A DNA stretch of 64,000 nucleotides. Source: Baylisascaris procyonis. Lineage: Eukaryota > Nematoda > Chromadorea > Rhabditida > Ascarididae. The first letter of the stretch is position 1, and each line of letters begins with the position of its first letter. Positions 39,601 through 50,912 of this stretch are shown piece by piece. The stretch spans positions 1,736,001 through 1,800,000 of the forward strand of contig JAZARR010000185.1 in the NCBI GenBank assembly GCA_037389465.1, given 5' to 3'. Position numbers and translations under genes: made by a program. Below the pieces are notes generated by a model, which had not been told where the DNA came from, searched no databases, and saw nothing but the letters and a program-made list of their open reading frames with translations.

Positions 39601-42600
39601 ATTAAATTCCAAAAATTAGATGGTTTTCTTGCATAGGGAAGCATCAAAATTCATTCTCTAGAGAACGTAACGCGATATGCTAATTTATTTGCATTTATTT
39701 CTCAGCATCAACATAACATATTACGCTATCCTAATAGAGCGTTTGTTTGTCTGTATGTCTGTTACGATTGCCAATAAGCCGAATGATTTAATAATCCCGT
39801 ATTTTGAAAAAAAAAAAAAACTTAACATTCATTTATTTTATAATCGGGAAAATAATAAATAGTATATACCACCTTCTACAAAGACTTCATTTCTGTAAGC
39901 AAAATAAACTAAGTAATAGTTATAACTGCTAACCATATGTAGAAATTTGTTCATCTGAGAAAACAAAATCACTTTTGAAGTATTATAAAAGTAGTTTTTA
40001 TGAGATATTCCTCTCTTGTTTTGCGTTCTTATTCATCGTCAGTGATATATTTTAGTCAAAATTATCTATTTATATACTAATAGCATTTTTATGATTCGAT
40101 TAGCGAAAATAAATGCGAACTATTTATACAACTCAATAGACAATATGCTTTTGATCATCAGCATTGATCAATGATCATCATTTGATCTTGAGTGACTATT
40201 ACTAAAAATTCAAAAAAAAAAAGAGAATTAGTTGCTAGAGGGGAGTAAACTCGAAGGCTTAGGATTAACTGATCACTGATGCGATGTCAGCCCAATCCTA
40301 TATAGACTTGTAATTGCATCACAAATGATTTTATTAGTAAAAATTTGTTTTTTTGTTTTTTTTTTTTTTTTTTTACATAAGGGACATCTGTGTGTTTCCT
40401 CTTTCGCAATGAACTATCTGCTTCTTTACTTTAGTATACTTTTCTTTTACTTTATTTTTTTTTCTCTATTCCTTTTTTCTTTATATTATTTAAGGTAGCA
40501 AATAGATTAGTCTATTCAGATTTATTTGTTCTCTCAAAAATGCTTTTTGCTGATATTCGACAATTTTCTATCATCTTTAGTTTAATTGATGTCCTCTATG
40601 AAGCGTTTTCGATGTATAAACAACGTCTATTAGCTTAGTTTTGGCAAATTGCCGAATGCAACATTCATACTTATTTAAGTTTACAATATGAATAGTTGTA
40701 ATGAATTTTATTAGAAAATAAAATATTTTAAAATTATCAATAACACAGAGCAGCATATTAGCAACTTGAACAGTAAACAAAAAAAAGGGTTCGGAATTCA
40801 AAATGTTACAGTCATAGGAGCTTTTATTGGGATTATAAAAATCTGTGCGGCCCTCATAACGTCGGGATTCGCTTACTGCATAAATTAACTAGTCTAATAT
40901 ATAAAAAAAGGATTGGAATTTCGTTCATATGCATGCAAACTATACCGAAATTTACCATACTATCGTTCATTGAACAAAAAAAAAAACGCATTCTAAAAGA
41001 TATTGAAATGCGGCACCCAATTCATTGCGAATTATCTATAAGCTTATTGTTTATGTTAGAACTAGCAAAAAAAGTAATTGAAGAGGATATATAAAAAAAT
41101 AATTGGACACCACTGAATGCGTTCTGAAAAACCTTCTTTAAACCTTTAAATGTGGTTCAATGTGGCAAATACGATTTGAGAAAAACCTTTTTTTTCTGTA
41201 TAGTAATCTAAATAATTTATATATCTATGCATCTCTATGCATATAAGGCAAAGTTTTCAGTGTGCAGTAAGCAAAGATTTGCATATTGCATAATTGTACT
41301 TGGAGCTTAGATTGTGCAGTTTTTGTCAACATAAAATTTAAAGAAGGGAAAATTAATTAGGTCGGGTATGAGGAAGAAGGAGTGAGGTCAGGCATAAGGA
41401 AAAAGCAATGAGGTCAGGTATAACAAGCTGATCTCGTCAAATAGATCGATTTTATTAATATTATATTCCTTTTTTATGTAATAGTTTCTTTTATATTTAA
41501 CATTTTTGAACATTAATAGAAACCTAAATAAATTTTCTGCTTAATTGTTGCATGAAATCTTTAACTTTCGCAATATTTTTTGCTTTAAAATATTCTCTCT
41601 CCTCTTTCAACTTCAGTCCAGCATTCTTTCTTTAGGTGTCACTTTTCCATCAGTGCGCATTCTATTTTTGATGAAGTTCTTAACTAATAGTGCATACATA
41701 TAGTGATTTTAAATTGAGGAACCTTTTGAATATTTATAATAAAACAAATATAAATATAACAATCTAAAAATGTACTAGGTCACTAAGCCTGTTTTTTGTT
41801 TGTTATGGGGGAGGGGGGTGACATCTACAATGGCATAAATTGTATTGTTGAGTACAACACAAAATCTGTAAACCCATTGCTTCCATTCCTTACTAGTTGT
41901 ATGAATAGACATGAGTTACAACTTGCTGTGTTGTTCGTGGCAAAAGCTAAAGTAGATTTTCACTATAGAAGCTCTATAGCAAGACTAGAGTAGCTATCGT
42001 CTGTTCTTTGTTCTTTCCTTCTAATCTGTTGGCTGTCTGAAGTAAGGGTTAAAGTAGATCAATGCAAACTGAGACGACCACACTAATCGATAAATAAAAA
42101 GTCGCCGAAATTGCCTAAGATCTCTTTGGTTTAGTGCCTCTTTCATAATTATGCAAATTTCCTCTCACTAACTACCCAAGTTAATATTCCATAATAGAAA
42201 TTCATTCCTAGATCAACGTTGAAAGTTAAACCTTAGTATAGTACTTGATGTCACCACTATGATAGATAGATTCGCTTAGACGTTTCCAACCAATAAACGC
42301 TGTTTCAAATACGCAACACTTAAACATGAGGAATATATTTATTATTTATTCGTATTAACTGAAAGTGCTGCAATATAAAAATTATGCACAATTTAGACGT
42401 CCATCAATCCGACCGGACTCAACAAAAGCTGGTAAAATAATAAAGGAGAGGCAATCGTTGGATGTTATTCAAAAAGTGAAGTGCTCAGCAGAGAAACTCG
42501 ATCGACAAGGCATTCTTCTCTCAGTCGATGGTTATACAACCTTTAAAGAGTATGCTGATTTATTTATAATTTTTCACAAATTTTCATCGCAACAAACTAG

Positions 42601-45600
42601 AAATCCTCTTAAATACTCGGAAATCTATTTAAAATTATTCCCAACATGTGGATTTTCCTACAATAGTCGGATATTTTACCAATCTTGAAATTTTTTTCTA
42701 CATCCAGCGAATTTTTGCTGAGATATATAAGCGATGGTGAAGGAAAGGAGGTGGGGGGGGGGGGGTTTGGGGAGGCGGAGGGTAGATTGGGTGGGGTATA
42801 TAAGGAGAAGATTTGATCGTACGAAGTTGGGATAACCAAAGCAGCGCTATTTGCGCTCTTAACCAAACATTCGTATTAATTATTTCAATTCGCATTGGAC
42901 TAAATTCGAAGATTCTCCATTCAGGAATGATTTTCTTTCTAAAAACGATAAGAATAATTTAGCCATTTATCAAAGAATACCGATTTATGACATTCATATT
43001 TAATAGCAGAAAAAATCTGATAAAGTCGTTGAAATTTTGACAATACACTATTGAAGTATATTAATCATGTACCTGATAAACTAGTATTGAATTCAGACAA
43101 ATGCCCTGAGGGCGGCAATTCCAACTTGTTCTACAACCATAATATTCCAACCCCATAAAATCGATTGTTAGCTATCAAAAATTGTTGAAAGTCTTCTTAA
43201 ATTGACCTATCCAGGTTGCTCTTAATCGACCTTTTTCTCGGATAAGCTAGAATTATCGATGAGCCGTTTTATTTGTCTAACAAAATGCCAGCTATTGTTT
43301 CGATCACTAATTGTATCAAGCTTCATTTGCAGGTTTCTGTTATTACTGATGACTCTTACTCAATATTTGATGACTTTTTTTTCAATTTTCTTGTGGAAAA
43401 TAATCTACTAGATGAAAATCCTGCTACAGCAATCAATGTTTTTCATCAATAGCAACAACAATTAATTTACTACAGTTTTCTCCTCATAACTCAATTTTCA
43501 TGCATATAAAATCACATCGAAACGAAATCTTCCATTTTATATATTGTTTCAAAAATTCTATTGCTTCCATATTAATCCGCATTGCAACATCTGTGTTTAG
43601 GTATGGGAAGTTATCCATTGAGTTCAGTACGACCGATCGTCCAGGTATTTTAACAGTGACAATAATCGAACGTAAACAACCACCACAAATATGTGAAATC
43701 GATTTCCAGGTATGTCTACGATGTTTTCATTTTGCCTAACTAGTATAAGAATTTCACTATGAATTTGTTTATAAAAAGTCGGCCTTATTCACTTCGAGTC
43801 GGCATTTTTGTATACGTATAAAATTTGCATAAATTCGCCTAATTTGCGTAAAAATTTGCATAAAATCACACAATGCTTAACTTTTGATCACTGAAATACG
43901 ATCGAGAATGCAGAATTTTCCTGCCGCAGAGAAGCTTTGAGCAACGCATCTTTTGAATTAACTTTTCTATTGTGATCTAACTATAAAATATCGCAATGTG
44001 CACGAGCATCGTTGCATAATATTCTTCTTCCTCTTGTGCAATTTCCCTCCCGTTTTCAACATTTTCTCTTATATTTGCTGTCTGATGCGTTTTTTTTTTT
44101 CATCGATGATTCAGGTGGCTAGCTAGCTAGCTCAATGAAAAAAGCTCATCAAAGGGGTTGTGTCTATATTTTTGTGAACAAAAAATAATAACAGATCATT
44201 TTTTATCGTATACAGGGTGGCATATTTTTACCAATCTTATTGTGATTCTTAACGCTGTAATTTGGTATAGAACCATTTTTTTAAAACTGACCCAGCCACA
44301 AGGATCCTGACCATAAGAACAGAACCAGAAGGATTTTTGCAAGAGGAATACTTCAGTATTGAATAAACATGAAAAAAATAAGGAAACTAGCTTGCTGTTG
44401 AACTTGTGTTATATTCGGAATTGTTAGCATTCAATTGTTGGCCTCATTGGGATCAAACGATTCTTCAGATGTTTTCGAAACAAAATGTTCGCAATAAGCA
44501 CCTGGCGTATTTTTTGTAAGGGTTTGTCATGCCTATCTCACTCCGCTATTGAGAGCACAGAGAGAAGTGACCATTGGTCACTCTTAATCCTTGCTACTGC
44601 ATTATCAAATTGTACCTAAGAATTCTTAAGTTTTTTGACCTTTTAGCCTCATAAACCGATTTTACTAGTTCTTCATCGATAAGCCGCATCCATGCAGAGC
44701 CAAGCCAATAGTGGAAGTTACAGCCGATAAGCGTTTAGGATCTCTTTTTTTTTTGGATGATTTAGTGATACCGGATTATCCCTCTAAAGTTCTTTGAAGT
44801 GGATATGACAGGAGTAACTTTCCAGGGTAATCAAACCACCTAATGAATATACAAATGCATCGACTGCTCAATATTTATTAGCCGATTCAAATCTTTTCAT
44901 AAAAGAAACTAATTTAGTGATGCATAACCAAACATATCACATATTTTTTCAGCGTTTCGTCACCTTCATCGTAAGTTATTTAATGATTCTACAAAAGCTT
45001 TTAGTACCATCTTTTAGGCACAGCATGTCTTTGTTTTCATTCACGCCCTTTGTCCTTGTTTTCTAAGCCAAAAAAATGCTTTTGTATTAATGTCTATAGT
45101 CTATAGTGGCCGATCTAGTTCTCTGTTCAAAAATTTTCTGTTAGAGAATCTGGAAGTACAACCATTAAGTTAATACTAGTAATAAGTCGGTAATTTTTTA
45201 GCACACTTGTATTGAAAAACTTAGATATGATATGTTCCATAACGTTGGCAATTATTGGTAAAATTATTGAAAAATAAAATGAGCAGCATCGCATTCCGCA
45301 ATCGTAATAGTTAAGTGATATCTTGAATTGAAATTACATTGTTTGCCTTGAGGGTGAAAAATACTAAACATTTGAATCTTTATGCTCTTGAAGCGAACGT
45401 TTGTTCGCAGCGAAACCATACATCGAAACAAGTTGGCATGCGAAAAGAATTTCGCATGCGAGAGTCGTGCGAAACTTTTTAAAATTTTACCCATGTTCTC
45501 AGCGTTGCTTTTGCTGTTTAGCCATCTTTATGACCGTTTCAGCTGTTTTTCTTTTACTATTGCGGAACGTATACAGCAACTAGTAATTTATTGATTCTGC

Positions 45601-47923
45601 TATCATGAAGATTGCATGCGAGATTTCCATCAAATCACATTCTGAGTATTCTAAGATAAGCATAGGAGGAGGTGCATCGAATGGCTTACTATTTAACGAA
45701 AATGATATACGATTTCTGCGTACCTTTTTAGATGGCGTTACACAACATTCACACAATTTTTCATTACAAACGTAAGCATTTTGCATTTCGCCATATGTTG
45801 GCATGCGAACATATCAAACCTCATTGTAATGAATTTGCAAATATTTTCTGCAAATTGCACATTTTAGCATGCGAACAGTTAGCGATTTCACCTGCGCGCT
45901 TGCTTTAGCGACAGATTGGATTTAATTAGAAGCTGAAGTAATATAGCTTAAGAATGTGGGAAATCGAACCTTTCTGAAAAGGTGTCCCTGAATGACAGTT
46001 TATAGCTAAATATATATTGAATCGTTCGTCATGACTTCTGTAAGTAATTACAAGGAGAGGAGGATTTTTCCATCCTGCCTTCTCCTTGCACCAATAATTT
46101 TTTTTTTACACTGGATAGGATCATTTGTAAATAGGCTATAGCTCGTAGCTAATCCACCGTATGTGCCTAATTTTTCCTTTGTATATTATTCAAATTTATT
46201 AATTTGCATATTTGGTGTTTGTTTTCATTGTGCATATATAGTTTATAGTTTGCTTATTTAAACTTTGTTTATTTTGTATGTAAATTAGTCTCTTTAGTTA
46301 TCACCGCTTAATATTTTCGTTTGCGAACAACACATTGCCAATAATGACTGAAATTAGTCAATGCAATTTTTTTTCGTGCACACTTGCTTCAAGCTATATT
46401 ATTTATTTAGAAGTTAGCTTTTCTATATTGCATTGTGAATAATTATTTCATCCTTTTCGCTTTTGTTTTTATTTAATTCATATTTAAGAAAACTTCGAAA
46501 ATATATAGCAAAGGATTATTTTCTTTTTTAAAAATTTAAATTTAAATTTAAATATTTAAATTAAATATTCAAATTTAAATATTATTTCTTTTTAAATAAA
46601 AATTAAAGTATTTCTCAACGATCAGATGAAATCAACGAAGATAAATCCATTTCTTTTTCCCTCTTCAACTTTCTGTAAATTATCGAAAAATATTTTATGC
46701 TAAAAAAAGATTTTTTAGTTTAAAAAAAAAGGTGAAATTTGGAATCTATCGTTGAGAATATTTTCTAAAACAATGTTGACAATTTAATATTTTTGTTGTT
46801 TTCACACTAAATGTTAATATATATTTACGTTGAAAATAATGAAACCACAATGCCATTGAATACATTGCTATCGTAAAAGTGAAAATGCCTCTTTGGAAGT
46901 TTCATATTTTTGCACTCTGATTTTATAGTTGTTGAGAATATTCGTTGTGGAAATATGCTATTGATTTGAGAAAAAAAATTCTCCAAATAATTTTAAATTG
47001 CGGAAATTTTTCCATATATGTTTTGGGGTTTTTTTAAAAGATAATTTTTCATTGCAGAGAGATTCTTTTGGAATATTGAGAGGTAAAGAATAAAGGGAAT
47101 AAGGAGGGAGAACAGGTTATGGTGTTTTATATCATATTGAAATTAAGTATTTAGACCACTAATTATAAGAACGTAATTCTGTAGAGCCTTTCAACTATAC
47201 TACTTAAAACATGACTCTATTGCAAGTCAATAAAGGAAAAGAAATATTTAAAACTTATAAAATCTTTTATTGTTTAAAACCCCCTTACGAGCAAAAAAGA
47301 AATGACTACAAAACTAAACGATTAGATAATTATATTCGTTCAGATTTGTTTTTCAAATGTTATAACGATGAACAGTGCAATTTGTGACATCTAAAAGAAA
47401 TTAAAAAAGTTGAATTTTCGCAGCGTCGACTTCATGTTGAAGTATTTTCCCTCCCACCATAACCATTGATATGCTGACGATGTTTTATTCTTGTTATGAG
47501 AATAATTGACTGAAGTTACCTCTATATAGTTCAATTTAAAATAACAGATCAGAGGATGATGATTCGCTTGCCTATTGCATATGGAGTTTTGCTTCACTCT
47601 ACTTTCCAGTTAAACGTTTCAGAAAGGGAAACGGGAAAAAAGAGGAAGGGAGTTGTGTCTAAGTAAGATTAGATGCCACCTAGTGACAGCCAATTGTTTG
47701 AAAAAATTAAGCACTGAATTTGCTTTTACAAACAATCTAAATTGATGGTTATAGTTTTCAATATAATTGAGTGGAGATATTCTATGGAGAAAATATTGTT
47801 CATTTGCAGGAAATTCTGCGAGCTGAATATAACGAAGAACCATCGTTGAAGATTGGAGGACGAGTGAATATGCATGTGCAAAAACTGATCGCTTTTCTCA
47901 ATAAACAATTTTATTCGCAATAA
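20747..47923 (+). CDS. pes-7: IQGAP scaffold protein (28 exons, 1469 aa)
   Basis: IQGAPs link Rho-family GTPases, calmodulin and actin at the cell cortex and in cytokinesis. Exons: 20747-21084, 23429-23576, 24003-24095, 24523-24664, 25536-25684, 26363-26528, 27148-27351, 28178-28420, 28797-29003, 29331-29488, 30040-30213, 30618-30777, 31089-31175, 31432-31553, 32244-32427, 32804-32984, 33735-33995, 34324-34408, 35057-35200, 35658-35725, 36422-36572, 37142-37296, 37583-37714, 38317-38431, 39118-39284, 42397-42549, 43601-43709, 47810-47923. All phases agree and the sum is 4410 nt. The order is: low-complexity N-terminus, calponin-homology domain (about 97-225), helical repeats, degenerate WW, one IQ motif (about 707-725), RasGAP-related domain (about 798-1155), RasGAP C-terminus to KQFYSQ. 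Length is slightly under human IQGAP1. A possible AATAAA is at 47977. The ortholog call is very sure; single exon edges less so. Confidence 0.95.
23429..24664 (+). other. pes-7: Exons 2-4 of IQGAP: calponin-homology (actin-binding) core
   Basis: The three exons give WLVECLQTADVPEEIQLE and NGVLLARLANFF, then YRHTDNIMMWRRAVRAI, then LIPETVDIYEGRNIS. They align through the CH domain of IQGAP1, whose counterparts read WMEACL, NGVYLAKLGNFF, FRHTDN and YPETTDIY. Exon 1 must end at 21084 with a GTTAGT donor, because only that site gives the two-nt phase needed to join the tryptophan codon. Confidence 0.9.
30040..30777 (+). other. pes-7: Exons 11-12 of IQGAP: degenerate WW region and single IQ motif
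   Basis: Exon 11 has GELYVNTIDNTIALQAPENI where IQGAP1 has its WW domain, but neither signature tryptophan is present. Exon 12 is charged and helical and ends with AALKIEQAWRRFRIRKDI, one recognisable IQ motif for calmodulin-type light chains. Human IQGAP1 has four, so the light-chain-binding neck is reduced here. Confidence 0.8.
31842..31856. repeat. Poly-G run of 15 in an IQGAP intron
   Basis: Fifteen consecutive G on the + strand in intron 14, striking in AT-rich DNA. Confidence 0.95.
32244..36572 (+). other. pes-7: Exons 15-21 of IQGAP: RasGAP-related domain
   Basis: Family landmarks appear in order: FEMIAYHLQTEPHHLTRLI, FIADEREEFLLAALI, MLRFLINSIYIDMKERFP and KYSDLLGKRRPILHISLPQL. The segment that in IQGAP1 reads YRYMNPAIVAP is replaced by a divergent stretch beginning GIAGWMYKSFW. 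IQGAPs bind rather than stimulate Cdc42/Rac, so catalytic loss is expected, but loss of this structural motif is unusual. Confidence 0.8.
33557..33642. repeat. (AT)n microsatellite in an IQGAP intron
   Basis: About 43 perfect AT units in intron 16, immediately followed by the GC-rich sequence ggcgcgat. Confidence 0.97.
37455..37555. repeat. Degenerate AAATAAGT-type repeat tract
   Basis: Interspersed copies of aaata and aagta units, purine-rich, in IQGAP intron 22. Confidence 0.7.
37979..38042. repeat. Three-copy 21-nt minisatellite in IQGAP intron 23
   Basis: Three adjacent imperfect copies share the core tttggcagatgtcccacc, with small substitutions in copies two and three. Confidence 0.9.
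39285..42396. other. Large IQGAP intron 25 (3.1 kb)
   Basis: No exon is needed here, because phase 2 at 39284 joins 42397 directly. The intron holds the longest chance-like frame of the gene (39230-39619, overlapping exon 25), a T-rich run near 40350-40374 and an imperfect 26-nt tandem repeat at 41359-41427. Confidence 0.7.
41359..41427. repeat. Imperfect 26-nt tandem repeat (2.6 copies)
   Basis: The units begin aggtcrggyat and continue with aggaa-rich sequence; the third copy is truncated. It lies in IQGAP intron 25. Confidence 0.85.
42753..42800. repeat. G-rich tract with 13-G run
   Basis: A run of 13 G at 42753-42765 is followed by several more G triplets and quadruplets, a G-quadruplex-capable layout on the + strand of IQGAP intron 26. 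Confidence 0.85.
43710..47809. other. Large IQGAP intron 27 (4.1 kb)
   Basis: Phase 0 at 43709 joins the last exon at 47810. The intron contains a mariner-type terminal sequence at about 44212, a cluster of five GCATGCGA octamers at 45436-45874, and a TTTAAA-rich tract at about 46528-46600. No gene is supported inside it. Confidence 0.65.
46528..46600. repeat. AAATTT-type low-complexity tract
   Basis: Repeated aaattt and taaat units, palindromic in character. Confidence 0.8.
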
Positions 47924-47976
47924 ATTCCCAGAAAATTGTTTTTCCCACTATATTCTATTATTAAAATTTTTTCGAT

Positions 47977-47982
47977 AATAAA
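47977..47982 (+). terminator. pes-7: Candidate polyadenylation signal of IQGAP
   Basis: AATAAA lies 54 nt after the stop codon. A second AATAAA is at 48019-48024. Confidence 0.5.
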
Positions 47983-48384
47983 ACCTTCTTAAAGCAATTG
48001 TTTGAAAATTTCCTCTTAAATAAAGATATATTGTTGGGTAACGGAATTTATAACTTAGTGCACTGATCTTGCTAATTAAAAAATACGTATAGTATAAGAA
48101 ATCATATCATAATCAGTGATGCATTGAATCTTCTAGATAGAAGATGGCCATTGCATTCTTAATAAAATCAATGGTGATTCACTTCTTCGTTAGGCAATTG
48201 ATTGAGGAGAATTTTGAAGCGAATTTGGGCACTTATTTAGGAAATTTTTTTTGTGCAGCCGTTGATGATATCAGTGCTTATCAAATCATTGATTACAATT
48301 CTCTACAATGTTCTAACAGTTTACACTATCATTAAATTGCAATTTAAAACACGATAAGATAATCTCAAACCTTTAAAACTATGA

Positions 48385-49066
48385 TCAATAATCCATGATT
48401 GTGCCATCGAATAATGGAATCTGTTCCATATGTCCTCCTGGCAATGGAACAATATCAGCGGGATAATAAAATTTAATTTTTTTGCGTAATAACGGTAATA
48501 AATAAATAAGGGAATGCATCAGTCTAATGATTTCTTTCGAACTTTCAACCAAATGCTTTATTTCAATTCAAATTTTGATGAAATATTTTGCCTCAGTTAT
48601 TTATAATTATTTATATATCATATTTGTTCGCCTATTAGACATCTTTTTTTTTGCATTTATATCGTACACATCTAAACTTTTATTAGCAAAAGACAAATAT
48701 TTCATCAAGGAGACGTTTTTGCCAACTGCAGTGTTGGCTGAGATAGCAGTTATTAACTCAACGATAGCGTCATTAATATCGTCCAACTGATAGAGAACTT
48801 ATAGAGAATTTAACTTAAAGAATTAAATTTGATGAAATTTGCATATTCATGCTTGCATAATTAAGTAGTTTTACAGTAAAATTATTATGCAAATGTAAGA
48901 CTGAATTTTTTTACAATGTATTCGGTCGTCAGTTAGAAGGGATTAATGAAATCTCGAGCTTAATGGACTTTTCAAATATATTCGACAGTATTCATTGGTT
49001 GCAGGAGTGGGATAGGAGTTCAAGCTATGTTAGGGAATTTCCACCGGCGTTTATGTTGATCGGCAT
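48385..49066 (-). CDS. Proposed small three-exon gene, unrecognised product (106 aa)
   Basis: Read on the minus strand, exons 49066-49045, 48797-48670 and 48555-48385 join in phase (1, then 0) into 321 nt with a terminal TGA. The protein starts MPININAV and contains QLDDINDAIVELITAISANT, VGKNVSLMKYLSFANKSLD, HLVESSKEIIRLMHSLIYLL and, at the C-terminus, YYPADIVPLPGGHMEQIPLF. The middle looks alpha-helical; the tail is proline/glycine-rich. There is no signal peptide. An acceptor (TTTGCAG) ends 45 nt before the ATG. The gene is convergent with IQGAP, whose stop is 461 nt away, and divergent from lin-35. I recognise no family. The two internal acceptors (ATAAG and ATAAAG) are weak, so the boundaries could shift; the C-terminal exon is the best supported part. 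Confidence 0.55.
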
Positions 49067-49916
49067 GTCTTCACGAACAGATCGCCAACTTAATTGCTTT
49101 TCTCAATTGATCTGCAAATAAAGAAAATAACTACCATAATGAAGTGTGAATTAAATATGCAAATTTAGCTGATTTGGCAATGACGTGGATGGTTTGACGG
49201 CTAAATGCGAACACTGATCATTTATGAATATGTTTGATCACAATATATATCAACGCACAACGATAAATACTAATTGATGAGCAATATATTAGGTTTGTTG
49301 CAACAGTGAGTGGTTGGTTAGAGCGTATAGTCTCCGAAAAATTTTTAGCTGCAATTTTTTGTTTTCTGAAATCTTATTTTATGCGTAGAAAGACGGAGAA
49401 GGCGGGCCAAACATGTGCTTTGCATTTTATGCATTAAAGGGCGGGAAAGTGTTATATTCTAAATAGACATGAGGCATTAGTATCGTTTTCAGGGTGAGTA
49501 GCTGTTAGCAAGCGATGATTGTGTGGCAATAGTGACGTATGTTAAGTCGTTGATTAAATATGGGTGAAATGAGTCGGTCGTTTAGTGTTTTTTTTATCTT
49601 GGCGTTTCATTGTGTTCAATGTTCAGAGCCGGGACGGCTCTCTATATCAAGGCTTGGGATTTATCCACTTATATGTTGGAATAGCATAGATGGGAAGACC
49701 ACCCCATTCCCCTCCCCTCCTCTCTCCCCAAGTAACAGGCTTTAAACTTTATTGACAAGGAGGGATTCTTTTTACAGATCTTTTCGTCATCCAGATTAAG
49801 AACTCGACAGATGTTTTGATACGTTGATATGTAACTTTTGTGCGAATCCGTTGATTTGGCTAAATAGTGACGGACAAATACTTCTAGAACTGTGGTATAG
49901 AAACTGCTATGATCCA

Positions 49917-50038
<122 letters not shown>

Positions 50039-50081
50039 GTTGAATGAATAGGTTGAAAATGATGGTCTAATATAAATGTAT

Positions 50082-50115
50082 AAATAAATAAATAAATAAA
50101 CAAATAAATAAATAA

Positions 50116-50186
<71 letters not shown>
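50082..50186. repeat. (AAAT)n followed by (AT)n microsatellite
   Basis: About nine AAAT units with one substitution pass directly into about 33 AT units. Confidence 0.95.
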
Positions 50187-50190
<4 letters not shown>

Positions 50191-50912
50191 GTATTTTTTC
50201 GACCTTAATGATTTCTTATAAAAACTAAAATTGAAATTTGGAACAGCGATTTATCCAAATGTCTTCGGCTGGCCTTAAGACTTTCCGGAAGTTTAGGTTA
50301 AGATGAAAGAGATTTTGAAGGTTGATCTTTCTTGAATCCCTTTGCTAAGAGGTGGAGCACAAATACCATTTCATCAGATGAGCAATGAAACTTTTAGAGA
50401 GAAATCAATATTTTCCAATTGCCACAATTTGTATTTTTCACTTTCGAATGCAATCCGAATTTCAGTACTATTCTCTTTATTTTATTGTGATCTACAAATT
50501 TTCTGCTATTCATTACAATGTTTTATCTTTTAAAAATATTAGTAAAATCCTATTTTTCTTTGTTGAATTATTTTTTGTTGCATTACCGCAAATGAAATGC
50601 CGCATATCGAATAGGTCTACAATTTTTCATATCCCTCGTTCCTTTATTCCACACTCGATGGCATAGCACATCTGCGCACTTTCCTGCTCTTCATGTCATA
50701 CAAAAAGAGCAGAAGATGAGCTCATTCCCATGCGTTAATTGAGCAGATCTAGTTATCATTGATGAAATCCTTTAAATTCGATCGCCGATGAACTAATCGA
50801 TCATCGTTTTATCACTGTGGATCATCCTTCTTTTCGAATTTTTTTTCGATACATCATGTTCTTTTCAATGATAAAATGTTGATAGATTTTAATTCTTATT
50901 TTAATTTATAGG

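Noticed and set aside
39230..39619. 129-codon + frame overlapping IQGAP exon 25 into intron 25, and its Lys/Arg-rich antisense
   Set aside because: It overlaps the true exon in another frame and has no start context or domain. The antisense looked faintly like a ribosomal-protein pseudogene, but frames and stops do not support it.
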